DNA of 64,000 bases from NCBI GenBank assembly GCA_026545225.1, contig CM048845.1, positions 82,425,033 through 82,489,032 on the forward strand. Reading direction: 5' to 3'. The DNA comes from Cornus controversa. Lineage: Eukaryota > Streptophyta > Magnoliopsida > Cornales > Cornaceae. The position numbers and the translations under genes were made by a program. Positions 11,148-23,156 of this stretch are shown one piece after another (within the stretch, counting starts at the first letter, position 1; every line of letters begins with the position of its first letter). The notes under the pieces are model-generated. The model did not search any database. It saw nothing but the letters and a program-made list of their open reading frames with translations, and was not told where the DNA came from.

Positions 11148-11589
11148 TAGAAGGTGATCTTCACATTTGACATGTCCGTTTTTCGTATACAAGATGGCCT
11201 TGTATTTTGATTGCCACACCTCATGTAGGAGGTCATCTCCACCTTCCACCTGTCTTAGAAGGAGAGACGTTTTTGAATTCACGACTTTGGTAATGCAATG
11301 TCTGCCCACAAAAATATCTTTTTTTTGGTCAGTGACGTAAGTAACTTTTACAAATACTCGCTGAAGTGAATCTTTTAAGTTGATTCTTCCTTTTTATTAT
11401 CATACATTGACAGTATATTTTAAATTAAAGACACAGTGTGTGTCACGTAATTCATAAAAGTTCATCTTCGAATAGTCCAAATTATTTTGCTAAATTGCAT
11501 TTGAACCACTATCATAATTTTTTTTTATAAAAACAAAATCACATGATTATCTTCTAGTAGGCTAGTATTTGAACGTAGGATAAGTTATA

Positions 11590-11903
11590 TAAATTGAACC
11601 GAGGGAATACCGGTCCCGTCGCGTCAAGGTTAGCAGATTTCGTCTTCGGTTTACTGGAATTTATTTTGCACATTTTGATTAGAATACGACGCCGTTTGTA
11701 TTTAGAGGTAATTAGGACGCCCTATTCCCTCGTCGATCTCCCTCCAGAATTCTCAAGGATCTCTCTCTGATATATCCACACTAACCACCACCACCACCAC
11801 CACCACCAAAATCTCTGACGACTAACCCCACCACTAACAGTCACTGACGAACTAGCCCTAGCGTACGTTACCTAGCCAAAGGCGGCAAAACTGGTTGATC
11901 TGG
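11590..11903 (+). promoter_or_regulatory. Promoter and leader exon-like segment of an unidentified gene
   Basis: Base composition changes abruptly here. There is an ACGACGCCGTTTG box of the kind found upstream of plant housekeeping genes, CT-rich leader sequence with CTCTCTCTGA, a (CCA)n run (11,788-11,808) and a TAGCCCTAGCG stretch. A good splice donor follows (GATCTG|GTAAGTCT, 11,903/11,904), then a T-rich intron-like run. No downstream coding exon could be matched on this strand before the repeats at 12.4 kb. The next plus-strand gene begins at 15,539, so this could be a distant leader exon for it or an orphaned promoter. Confidence 0.3.
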
Positions 11904-12525
<622 letters not shown>

Positions 12526-12544
12526 ATATATATATGTGGATATA

Positions 12545-12672
12545 GTGCACGAAGTAAAATAAAAGAAAAGAAAAAGAGAGAGATGTCTACGAGAGAGAGT
12601 TGCTGAGAGACTTTTACGAGAGAGACCAAGAAAAAAAAAAAGGTGCACGAAGTAAAAAAGAAAAAGAAAAAC
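12545..12672. repeat. Purine-rich repeat unit, copy A (GTGCACGAAGTAAAA)
   Basis: Two GTGCACGAAGTAAAA boxes bracket a GA-rich unit with GAGAGAGTTGCTGAGAGAC and ACGAGAGAGACCAAGAAAA. The same unit recurs at 14.77-15.13 kb, so it is a dispersed repeat and not only simple sequence. Confidence 0.7.
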
Positions 12673-13858
12673 TTACTGAGGGCTTGGAATATGACTCCTT
12701 GGTAGAGAAGCACTATCTTCTTCACATATAAATATTATTGGAGTATTAGGTAAGAACTCATTTTGGTCCATTGTAGTGTCTTTTCTAAGGTGCTGCCTTT
12801 TGACAATGTTAGAGAAACTCTTCAACAGTTGAGGATCACTTAAAGGCTCAGTTATCTCCTTTGGTATAAATAAATAGGCCATGTCAGAAGCTTCACCAGT
12901 TATGTTGTTTAGAATGAAGGAGGCAGGACCAAAGAGAAAGAAGGAATAGTTTAAAATTGTTTTGGCTTTTATACCTTGAGGCATATTTACTTTTCTCTGA
13001 TACAAGTTGAATAACCACAGGGAGAGAGAAGGATTAAACACGATTAATTTTACTTGATGTAGAGATATCATATGATGGTGTGCTTGTGAAATTCAAATAG
13101 AAGTAAGTTGAAGTGTAGAACATTGCCTTCCTGTAGAGATATCTGTATCTTGTGCAGTGTCATCATTTCTTATGAAACTGAGATTTAAGTTGAAGTGTAG
13201 AACATTGCCTTCCCCTTTTAGTCACACACACACACATGTATAAATATGATCGAGACTCCTTGGAATTACACTTATTTTAGTAATTAGAGCTACTTTCCAC
13301 AATGCTTACTTGTACTATGTGGAGCTAGCAACATGAATCCCTTTCCAGCACTTTAAACGCCACTTGTATTATTGAAGAGTGGATGTCATATTTGTTCTTG
13401 TTAATTCTATTATTTTGTTTCAGCCTCTGTCTTCTTAGTATAATTAATTTAGCTCATTTTCCTCATGAAGATCGTCGTTGACTTTCTTCGAACTTGAGCA
13501 ATTTCTTAAGTGGTCCTTAATGTATCACTCAATGGGCGTCTCTAAGTCCACATTCTAAGCATCTTTGATTAACAGAGACCAAACTGGAATAATAGCCTTT
13601 TTTAGTGGGTATCTCCAAGGGTTTGTCAAATGTTTTGTTCATAACTTCATTTACCTTCTTTTTCAATATTTTATCCATTGCTTGATCCATTGGTAAAAGC
13701 ATAGGGTCCCCAAAAGAAAAAGTACAAGTCTACGAACAATTGCTTTTTGAACTTAAATGTCAAATATTATAATTGTACTTAGTTTAGCTACTTGATGCCT
13801 GTGTTGGTGGAACCATAATTGGACGATTGCCTCTGTATTCTCATTTTTGAATTTGCTT
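12673..13858. other. Unassigned interval between purine-rich repeats
   Basis: A 132-codon frame on the minus strand (13,071-12,673) has no family I recognise and no typical start context. A 30-bp box (AAGTTGAAGTGTAGAACAT and following bases) is present twice, near 13,104 and 13,190. Both flanks of the 12.5-15.1 kb segment carry the same GTGCACGAAGT purine unit, so this interval may be part of one composite element. Confidence 0.25.
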
Positions 13859-14200
13859 AGATTTGCTACTCTCTTCTGGCCATTAATTAGTGTTGGTCTA
13901 CATTAATTGAGGTTGTTGGGAGGGGGCAACAAGTACATGCTCAATGCATTATTTGCTTAAAAGTGACCGCCTTCAGACTTGAACTTGCTATCTCTTAGTT
14001 AACAACCCAAAAATTTACCACTATATAAGCTGAGTTTTTACAGTTGTGCTAACGCCCCCTAAAATAGACTCATAAGGAATAATATTATTCAAAGAAATAA
14101 GAAGTTGTGTTAAGCAAAGTACTCTAACTAACCAATTCTCTTAAACATATTAATATTTATATCCATATTAATATAAATATCTATAGTTCTATATATATAT
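13859..14200. repeat. 342-bp tandem repeat, copy 1
   Basis: This copy starts AGATTTGCTACTCTCTTCTG and includes the boxes GGCAACAAGTACATGCT, AACAACCCAAAAATTTACC and GTGCTAACGCCCCC. An almost identical unit follows head to tail. On the minus strand the box GCAAGTTCAAGTCT resembles a pol III B box, so the unit may derive from a tRNA-type SINE; that is only a suggestion. Confidence 0.85.
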
Positions 14201-14545
14201 AGATTTGCTACTCTCTTCTGGCCATTAATTAGTGTTGGTCTACATTAATTGAGGTTGTTGGGAAGGGGCAACAAGTACATGCTTAATGCATTATTTGCTT
14301 AAAAGTGACCACCTTCAGACTTGAACTTGCTTTCTCTTAGTTAACAACCCAAAAATTTACCACTATACAAGCTGAGTTTTTACAGTTGTGCTAACGCCCC
14401 CTAAAATAGACTCATAAGGACTAATATTATTTAAAGAAATAAGAAGTTGTGTTAAGCAAAGTACTCTAACTAACCAATTCTCTTAAACATATTAATATTT
14501 ATATCCATATTAATATATATATCTATAATTCTATATATCTATATA
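14201..14545. repeat. 342-bp tandem repeat, copy 2
   Basis: This is the second head-to-tail copy, with the same box order and only a handful of base differences from copy 1. It ends in a longer (TA)n run (about 14,540-14,560). High identity means a recent local duplication. Confidence 0.85.
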
Positions 14546-14763
14546 TATATATATATATACTGCTATATAATGTAGGCAGATTTTGTATACATTTTTTAAA
14601 ATTACTTTATTATAATTATATTATATTATAACTAATAAAATAGATAAGTAAAATATCCTCTTAAGATTTAAAAAAAAAAATTAAGCTTGGTTATTGAGTT
14701 ATATTATAACATAATAGGATAAGATGAGTAATAAGCATTTCAATCTTATTATCTGATTTACAT

Positions 14764-15130
14764 GACATAAAAAAAAAGTGGGAGAGATGTCTGTGAGAGA
14801 GAGAGACCAAAAGCCAAAAAATGAAACAATATAAAAAAGGTTGGGGGGTGCACGAAGTGAAAAGAAAAAAGAAAAAAGAGAGATACAGATCTATATGAGA
14901 GAGAGTTACTGAATTTGAAACCAAAAGAAAAGAAGGGGTTGCAAGACATTAGAGAGAGAGAGAGAGTTGCTGAGAGACGTTTGTGAGAGAGACCAAAAAA
15001 AAAAAGGTGCACAAAGTAATAAAAGAAAATAGAAAAAGAAAAAGAAAAAGAAAAAGAAAAAGAGAGACAGAGTCCTCTAAGAGAGAAATAAGAGAAAGAA
15101 AAAGAGGAGAAGAAAACAAGAAGCTCTCAA
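14764..15130. repeat. Purine-rich repeat units, copies B and C
   Basis: Two further copies of the GTGCACGAAGT...GAGAGAGTTGCTGAGAGACG unit seen at 12.55 kb lie here, followed by an (AAAAAG)n run at about 15,030-15,062. Almost the entire strand is purine, so Ser/Leu/Phe-rich frames on the opposite strand are artefacts. Confidence 0.7.
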
Positions 15131-15538
15131 CTAAATTCATTGCTTTCTTTGGGGTATCACTAAATATGAGGTAAGGGTTTCGTTAAGCTCATATTTTTTT
15201 TTTTACAAAATATATAAGTATATATATTAATAAATCATAGTTGATTAAAATTTTTTTCCATGCCTACACAACATACTGTAACAGATCATTTACCAGGAAA
15301 AAAAATGTTGTTACAGACTTTTGTTAGATGTTGTTATCATTGAAGAATTCAAAATTATTTGTATAAAGATTTTAATTAAGATTATAAGTTAACTTCTGAG
15401 TTCTGACCTCGTCAATCGCACGGCTTTTACTAGTAGCAAAAAATGTATATAGGCATATATATGTATATATATATATATATATATTAATTGAATTGAAACT
15501 ATTTATAGCAAAAGCCTGCGACAGAAGTGTAAACGATA
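15131..15538 (+). promoter_or_regulatory. Upstream region of the DnaJ-type cysteine-rich gene
   Basis: About 400 bp of AT-rich sequence with a (TA)n run at 15,462-15,484 precedes a short leader. No motif can be assigned with confidence beyond its position directly upstream of the start codon at 15,539. Confidence 0.3.
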
Positions 15539-16076
15539 ATGGCAGACAGTGGTAGGGGTGGTGTTCCACAGCCGCTGCGCAAGTTAGCAACGGCCGCTGT
15601 TATAGTCCTTGGTGGAATGTTCACCCTCTCTTCTCTTTCCTCCATCACCATTCGAGCGCTTCGAGGTTTTGCCGAGGGTAAACGGGTTAGCTTCTGAAAC
15701 CTTCTCTCTCATCATACACATACCATATTTATATGTATGTATACTTGTTGCTGCTATGATTATGCTGAGATTGAGTTTTGTCCAGAAAAAAATTGCATTG
15801 CCATGTGGGATTTGTAGGGGAAAAGGGTTTTATATGTGCAAACTATGCAAAGGAAATTCTACCATACAGTGGTCACCGTTATATGATCCTTTCATTATCA
15901 ACCCATGTCTTTGCCCTACTTGTGATGGAAACAGGTCAGTGGTTTCTCATTATTTTTCCTCGAGTTGCTCTTTGCATATGAAGTTATCACTGTAATATGT
16001 ATAGTTTACAGATTATGTGATTTTTAATTATAGGGTCCAACGCTGTCTCAATTGTTTGGGGAAGGGCTATGATTAA
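15539..16076 (+). CDS. Small membrane-anchored DnaJ-type cysteine-rich (zinc-finger) protein
   Basis: Three exons, 15,539-15,685, 15,786-15,934 and 16,034-16,076, join in frame to give 112 residues. The N-terminus MADSGRGGVPQPLRKLATAA leads into one hydrophobic segment (about residues 17-37) that could be a membrane anchor or an organelle-targeting region. Residues 56-110 hold four CxxC motifs in the DnaJ/Hsp40 cysteine-rich arrangement: CGICRGKG, CKLCKGN, CPTCDGN and CLNCLGKG. In this family these bind two zinc ions and assist thiol or chaperone functions. There is no J domain, so it is a BSD2-like stand-alone cysteine-rich protein rather than a co-chaperone. The donor at 15,686 (GTTAGC) is chosen over 15,678 because only it keeps the cysteine motifs in frame. 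No lesion is visible. Arabidopsis has short proteins of this layout; the precise orthologue and organelle are not certain. Confidence 0.88.
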
Positions 16077-18127
16077 CAAGAGCGAGCTGGAAAATAAATT
16101 TGCAGTTATTTGTATTCAATTTTATCAATCTCTTCTTTTTAGCTGTTTTGATTTTATCATTTTTGTTACTTACCATTTTATGTGAATGTGTTTATGTCTT
16201 AGAATCAATCATTACTAGTTACAGAAAAAAAAATCAACTTTTATTGCAGATGTTATGCAATGACTCGGTTTTACTAATTGTGAAATAATTGTGTAGCCTA
16301 TGTTTAACGTCATTGCCACTAACTAGAGAATTGAGTCAGACTCGTACATTTTTAATAGTTGTTGTCTTACCAATTCGAACCCTTTTGGTATCTTGATTGC
16401 ATTGATGGTGGAAGATTAAGTGATATTAGAGGTTAATTGTTTTTTGTTTGAGTATGAGGTGTTGAATGAAATATTTGTTTTGATGATTGGATTACATATA
16501 AGTTTGACACCTAGTTGTTTGATAAATTTCCCCTGAAGGCCTGCTCTAGGAAAAAAATGATAGGCACGGCATTTGAAGTGGAACATTCTTTGACTGAACA
16601 AGAAGTTCAAGATGCTGGCCTAACAAGGTTGACATAACACGGTGACATGTAAACTTGTAGTTGTGATAAATATACACATATATATATATATGAGAAGAGC
16701 TTGTCATTAAAGCCCCTGCTGCCTCTCAACTGTGCTGAATAACATGATGTATTATATAAAATAGCTTGTGGTCGTGTTAGAGTGTGTTCTTTTAGCAAAA
16801 TCTTTAACAAATTAAACTGCCTTCTATAGAAAGTCATATTGTTGAGAATGGCCGATTAGTTAAAAAGTTGAAGGCTTTCAGATATGAAAGCCAGAAGTAT
16901 TGGTTTGAATATAAGGTGAAGCAGATAAAATTATCATATTGTTTCATATGAGCGTCAAGGTTTTGTCAGCGCTGTATAACTTCATCATGTCTAGTGTTGC
17001 TTTATCTCTCCTCTCTCTAAATATTTGAATATATTTGTTTAATTTATAAAAACGTTTTGGTCAATACACTATAACCTTGTACATTTAAACAATGGTAAAT
17101 ACCTTTGCACTTTGTTTGAACTAGAGTTGCCTAAATTTCTAAAATATGATTTGCGAGTGTACATAAAATGAGATTAGGTTTTTATTTTTTATTTTTTGGG
17201 CAATTTTTTAGACTGTAACCTTAAGAAACTTTTGTAGTTCTTTTCTACCTTTCCTCTTTCTTTTTTGGTTTTCTGTTCGCAGGTTCAACCTAAGAAGTTA
17301 GAAAAATTTATAAATATATTTATATATATATTTCTCTTTCAAAGCAAATTTTATTGAAAACCAAATTTTTACTGCTAATATTTAAGTTTTAAACAATGAT
17401 TTTCAAATCCATCCCACTGCATCATTTTTCTTCATTCTTTTCTGTTTTTTTATCCTTTTTTATTTTATTTTTACGATCCACGTCACTTCGGCCAAGAAAT
17501 TCACTAAATAATCGAGAAATTTTCAATTATGACTAGCTTGGACATGTTGGATGAAAATGGAGGTCATTGATTCTGATCAAGATAACTTCCTACGGATCAT
17601 GTAATCACAATAAAGAAATGAAGTAATTTACGTGCCTTCTTGTATTCGTGTTGTTCAATCACACTTCACACACGACCATCACGAGTCATGAAATATGCAA
17701 TCGCTGTACTAGTGTCGTTTTTGTTCGGCTTGCGGGTAGTTTGTAACGTGGAAGTGCGGGGTGTGCCAGGAATTACAAGAATTCCAATGAGAAGCAGCCT
17801 CATAATTTTTCAGAATGAAAAAAAAGTCTACCAAGGTCTTCGGAGTATGTTCTATGGCTAGGAAGGAAATAGAAGTGCAGGACTGAAATCTAAAGGAACT
17901 AGAAAATAATTGCATTAATTAAAGAAATTGAAATGCATTACAGAAAAATAAGGGATTGTTTGGTAACGCTGTCAGATTTTATTTTCTGATTTCTGAAAAA
18001 TAAAGTATGAAAATTTATTGTGCTGCATTTTTGTGAAAAATAGAATACGTTTAATAACTCTTGAAAATTTGAAAGCACAAATTTGAAAATATGTTTGGTA
18101 ATTCAAAATTAATTTTTGAAAAAACAA
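16077..18127. other. Intergenic, no gene recognised
   Basis: This is the 3' flank of the cysteine-rich gene followed by AT-rich sequence with short (TA)n runs near 16,677 and 17,313. A small frame near 16,558 (MIGTAFEVEHSLTEQEVQDA) is too short and unsupported to call. Confidence 0.3.
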
Positions 18128-18410
18128 AAAAAAAATCCAAAATTTTTATTATTGTGCAAATTTAGGGTTTTTTTTTTTTGGAAAAAAAACTCCTTTTTTT
18201 TTTTATTAAGGTAAAGAAAAACTAAATATAAAAAAATCCCTCTCTTTTTAATGGAAATTTTTTCAAAAAATAAAAATAAAAATTCAAAATTTTTTATTAT
18301 GTAATTGTACATTTTTAGTTTTTTTTTTCAAAATTTTTTTCTCAGATAAAAACTCTTTTTATTTTTTATTTATTAAGGTAAAAAAAACTTAATATAAAAA
18401 AATCCCTCTT
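18128..18410. repeat. Diverged tandem duplication, about 150-bp unit, A/T homopolymer rich
   Basis: The box order CAAAATTTTTATTAT, TTTAG, T-run, ACTC, TTATTAAGGTAAA and ATAAAAAAATCCCTCT appears twice (about 18,135-18,245 and 18,284-18,409). The order is conserved while the homopolymer lengths differ. Confidence 0.6.
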
Positions 18411-19090
18411 CTCTTCATTTTTTATAATATTGGAAAGGGTAAAATGCTCGTAGAAAAAGAGAATATGTGTAAAAAAGGGTACTTTGCTCACTTTTGCAAA
18501 TGTGGGAATGTGAATGGTTCAAAATATAGCATCATAAGGGGGATTGTTGCACATTTCTAAAATTCACGAGAAGGTTTTGGACCCTTCCCTCCCATATAAT
18601 TTATAAATCACAACCTTACACAATTATTATGTTATTAGATGAGACATGAGTGAAATAACAATTTCCTCTTTCTAATTGTTGAGGGTCTACTATCCTTTCC
18701 CATAGAAGCCATCTCTTCAAATCTCTTACAATCCTTTTATTTTTCTCTATTTAAACTATCCAAACACAAAACCCACTATCCCTTCTTTTTTTTTTTACTT
18801 ATCCTACCAAATCATTCACCGCAAACAAAGTCTTACACTTTTGTAGTAGGCTTTATTACATATAGTTTCAATTTAAGTAAAACAAATAGATGAATGTTTA
18901 TCTCCTTACACTGATGTGACATAATAATAACAAATTTTTATTTTGAATTAAAAATATATAAAAAAATAAGTTTTAATTTTTTACCTCTTATATTTTAAAT
19001 TCAAAATAAACACCTTTTTCGTAAATTGAAAAAGCAACACTAATTTTGCATGGGAAGAGTAATAAATTACTCCGTATGAAATTAGGCTTT
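18411..19090. other. Intergenic AT-rich sequence upstream of the RRP36 locus
   Basis: No gene or repeat was recognised. The upstream promoter of the RRP36 locus probably lies in the right part, but no box can be named with confidence. Confidence 0.25.
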
Positions 19091-19671
19091 GTTTTGTGGG
19101 ACTAGTTCGGAGTTTTCCGGATTCTAGACTAAATCCAAGACCCGAACTTCAAACTCATTACTCAATACTCATTAGATCAGGATCCATGGGTCGACCGACC
19201 ACGGGTTCGGTTTATATTGTCGTGAGTCGTGCTTTTGGTTTTGGTTCTCGCTTTTCTGTTCGGAATCAGCTCTCGTTCTTTTCTTTCATCGCAACTGCGA
19301 TTAGCTCTCGCTCTCGATTTCGATTTCGTAGCATCGATTCTTTCCCCCTCTCTGTTCGTCACAGCACTTCGTTTATATTCGAACTCAGAAAACCCTAATC
19401 GATACCAATTGCAACAGTTGCATCGCAGCAATTCCAGTCGCGTTGCGTTCAACTCTGTTCGAATCCCATTGCAAATATAACTTCTCTCTTGTGCATCGAA
19501 GATCAAAGTTTGAATCTCAGCTATCAAAATTTATTCCCATAGCTTCGGTAATGACGATTCCTCAGCTTATGACCATACAATCGAATTTAATTGCAATCCT
19601 AATATAAGTTTCACTAATATGTATTTCACAAACCTTTTTTTGTAGGCTAAGCATAATTTTCGAAATTTGGA
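19091..19671 (+). promoter_or_regulatory. Leader (5' UTR exon and intron) of the RRP36-like locus
   Basis: GC-richer, TC-rich sequence with AACCCTAATCG near 19,391 looks like a plant leader exon. A donor at 19,548 (TTCG|GTAATG) and an acceptor at 19,644-19,645 (TTTTTTTGTAG) define a probable leader intron just before the start codon at 19,672. Open frames across this leader on both strands are not supported by any homology. Confidence 0.4.
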
Positions 19672-20359
19672 ATGAAGAAATCCGACAATTCAATTGCTAC
19701 TTCAAGTAAAATTAAGTTCGACGAGAGCAGAGAGCATGAATCATCTTCAGAAGATGTGGGTAACTTGAACAATTAGATTCTATGATACATGTGTGTGTGT
19801 CTGTGTGTATTTGCAGTTCATTATAAAGTTTGTGATTGGTATGGGTAGGAAGGGGAGATAGAGCGCGAGCTTGCGGATGTTACATTTGAAGAACTGCTAA
19901 AGGCACGATCTAAGGGGTCACATTCGATTTACCGAAAACCCAATTCGGAGAAGAAGGCTGGCCGAGCCAATAAGAACAGGTACTCAAAAATGGTGTAGTT
20001 TGTTATATATACATATATATGTGTTGTATACGTTGAAATTATATTTTTATATTACATTTTAAAAGCTGATTATGGAATGTGTGAAGGCCAATGGAAATTA
20101 GTAGCAAAAAGCCAGTGAGTAGATTCAGAGAAGTCATTCAAGTTCCTAAAAGGGTGAGTTTTCTACTGTATTTCTGTGCGATAACATTTTATAGAAATGT
20201 TTACTTAAATACTTTTGGTTTTGATTTAGTTTCTTTCTCTACTCCTTTACGCTCCATTTTATTTACTATGAAGTTGTGGAGAAATGAAGAAATTAATATC
20301 CTAAAATAGCAGTTTGTCTTCTTAGGCATTAGGCATACAACACCAGTAGCTATTTAGAC

Positions 20360-20659
20360 CTATGTTACATGGACTCGGGCATGGGTGTCGGGTATGGGTA
20401 TGTATCCGCATGTCAGACATGTCGAATCGCAAATAGGACACATGGACATGGCTAAATATTCATTTTAGTTAATATTTTTATTTTATTCTTTAGAGTAAAA
20501 TAATGTTTTTATGTAATATAGTGACCGTAATAGACATTTTACTCATTTGAAGTAATAATATAATAAAATGAAATTAATAGATATATTTTTTTTAAGTGTA
20601 TGTCCAACCAAAAGTGTTGAACACATATCCCATTCTTTGGAAGAGTCGATGTAACATAG
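20360..20659. mobile_element. hAT-like MITE in RRP36 intron 3
   Basis: The left end CTATGTTACATGGACTC is matched by the right end, whose reverse complement is CTATGTTACATCGACTC (16 of 17). The flanks ATTTAGAC (20,352-20,359) and GATTAGAC (20,659-20,666) agree at 7 of 8 positions, giving a probable 8-bp target duplication. That length suits hAT. The ~300-bp interior is non-coding and includes GGGTGTCGGGTATGGG repeats. Confidence 0.7.
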
Positions 20660-22839
20660 ATTAGACTCAAGTTGCTTTTCTGTTATTTCACCCTGTGTTT
20701 GATGTATCTAGGTGACCACTTTTCACCATTTAGCCAGCCACATTTGGGGTGTAGATGCTTATTATTAGTATTTTGTTTATACAGGTAATAGTTTAAAAGA
20801 TCATCTAGACATGGTTCAAAACGTCAGAATATCATATTGTTTCTGGGCAACATGCAATTGTATGCTGTATATAAGGCTTCTAAAATTTTACAAAGATCAT
20901 GAAAATTTATAAATAATTCAATTTTAATGAATCCATAAAATAAATGAAATAAACCATTTGATACATATAGCACTATGTAAAAGGTTAATGTAGTAATCTA
21001 AGATCATATTTTTGTCTTCTCTCTACCAGTCTTGAAAGTCAAAACCTTGACCTAGGACTTGGGAACTAAGACCCAAAGCCACTAAGATAGAGGTAGGCAG
21101 GTAATCTACGATCATATTATACAATGGTTGTATAATAAAAGTGGTTTTTGATGTCTCTTGGTGTATTTGACAGGGAAGATATAAATTTGAAGAACAGCAT
21201 ATCTGCTTTTGTTTTGTGAATATAGCAATCGATAAAGTAATGCCTACAACCTGCAGGTTTCTCACAGTTTGCAAGACAACTTATGCTCACGTCAGTTCAA
21301 TGGAGTTGAGACGATTCATGAATTGCATATCATTTGTACTTTTGTTGTAACATGTCGCGGTGTCAGATTGGCCCCGCTAATCTGGCTTAGTTGAGCCAAC
21401 TCAGACTTGGCCGGTTCTTCAATCATTGTATGTAGACATGGTGAAATGTATGTCATTTGGTGTTTTTCCCATTCGCTGATGCTATTAGTTTCTTACGTGT
21501 TTGTGGAATTTATATTTTAAAATGCCAGTTTCACAATGGTTTAGACTCTGTGTTAATGAAATATGAGATGATAATCTTGATTAAAATTTTCTTTTTGACA
21601 TAGAATTAACTATAAGAATCCTAATGCTTACGGACTTCATTATCAATCCATTTCATATGATTGCTGAAATGATATAATTTGTTTATATTGATATTTTGTT
21701 CCATTCAGGTGGTACGTGACCCTCGTTTTGAATCATTATGCAGCAAACTCGATGTATAAGGGTGAGTCTCTCTCTCTCTCTCTCTCTATGCATGCTTTCA
21801 CCCATGTGCAGTGTGTGATCAAGTTTAGTAATTTTCTTTTATTAATTAAAGTTTGACAGTTTCCTCTGTTTCAATTCACTGTTGCATAGTTGTTGCACTT
21901 TTTTATCTGCCAATAAAGGTAGTTGCAGATCTCATGTCCTTTTGAATCTCTAAATTTTTTGTAATTAATTGTGTAAATGCAAGCAAGCAAGAAGAGTAGG
22001 AATTTTGATGAACTTGAAAATACAATTATTTCTATGATATATATTGTGCCGTTCGCTTTTTTAATTAAAATTTTTTATGGCATAGGAGTAAATAAGTCAG
22101 TCTCTTGCGCAATTTCAACGAGAATGCTGACAAGATCGCAGTCTGGCTATCTCTATATTTCTTTTTACCTCAAGGCTTGATTTTTATAGTAACTTTTTCT
22201 TAGTTTTTATTTCGTTATTTATGGTCATTGTTGTTGCATTTATTTTTGTTCACTACTTTAGTGGAGAGGACATCCGTGGCAACACCAATTTCAGAATGTA
22301 GTTTAGTCATTTCATACATGTGGTTACATAAGTGAGATTAGTTCAAAATTTTCTTAAGACATATATGTTATGAAATAAAGGGGCTTAGAACAGATTTCAC
22401 TACAAGTGCGTGAGAAACCATGTCGGAAGTAGATTTGAGCTTCCACTGCAATGATTGCTGCGTGAGAGCCATTGGCTTGTTTAAAAGGAGAAGAATGAAG
22501 ATACCCCCACACTTCAATTTATACTGGTGGATGGACGTGAGCCCTGGATGGCTGAGAGTGAAATTCATTTGTAAATGGAGGCCTTTTAGAAAAGATGGGA
22601 TTTGGGTTGGTAGAAATATGGTTGGTCCGATGCTGATTTGGAAGGATTTGAAGTATAGAGAGTTTAGGATGTGAAAATCAATGAAGATGTTGTCCAAGTG
22701 TTAAAAAAGACCAAGTATTTGTTGTCTTTCTTCAATGTTGATGGGAATTCCATGTCATTGTTTGACCTCAAAACATCTTCCACTTTGGAAATTGTACCAA
22801 GGATACCAAACCTTTGAGAAGATCTTGCTTCTTTTTTTC

Positions 22840-22842
22840 CTC

Positions 22843-22876
<34 letters not shown>
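22840..22876. repeat. (TA)n microsatellite in RRP36 intron 4
   Basis: About 16 perfect TA units. The remainder of this intron (21,762-23,110) shows frames on both strands near 22,370-22,700 that match no family I recognise. Confidence 0.95.
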
Positions 22877-22879
<3 letters not shown>

Positions 22880-23156
22880 GAACTGATGAATGAATATGTC
22901 TACTTGCATGAATGTTGATCCCCTGATGAATTCCTTGTTTGGAACTGGTCTTTTGGCAATCTGTTTTCCTAACAGCAAGAGTTTTTATATTTTTAAACAA
23001 ACTTTACATTATTTTCCATGAAGTCACTTCCCCCCACCCCACCCCATATTTTGGGTCTTAGAAAGCATTTTTCTTTGTGTGATATATTGATATGTATTCT
23101 AGATCTTGTAGGTTCGAGAAGAGATACAACTTTCTATACGAGAACAAACTTTCTAC

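Noticed and set aside
12673-13071. 132-codon minus-strand frame
   Set aside because: Composition is protein-like but I recognise no family, and the interval is bracketed by repeats; not enough to call a gene.
19096-19527. Two overlapping frames of 80-116 codons on opposite strands
   Set aside because: They lie in the leader of the RRP36 locus and match no family; low-complexity Arg/Ser composition.
22368-22697. 109- and 84-codon frames on opposite strands in RRP36 intron 4
   Set aside because: No recognisable domain; they overlap each other and lie in an intron that already contains repeats.
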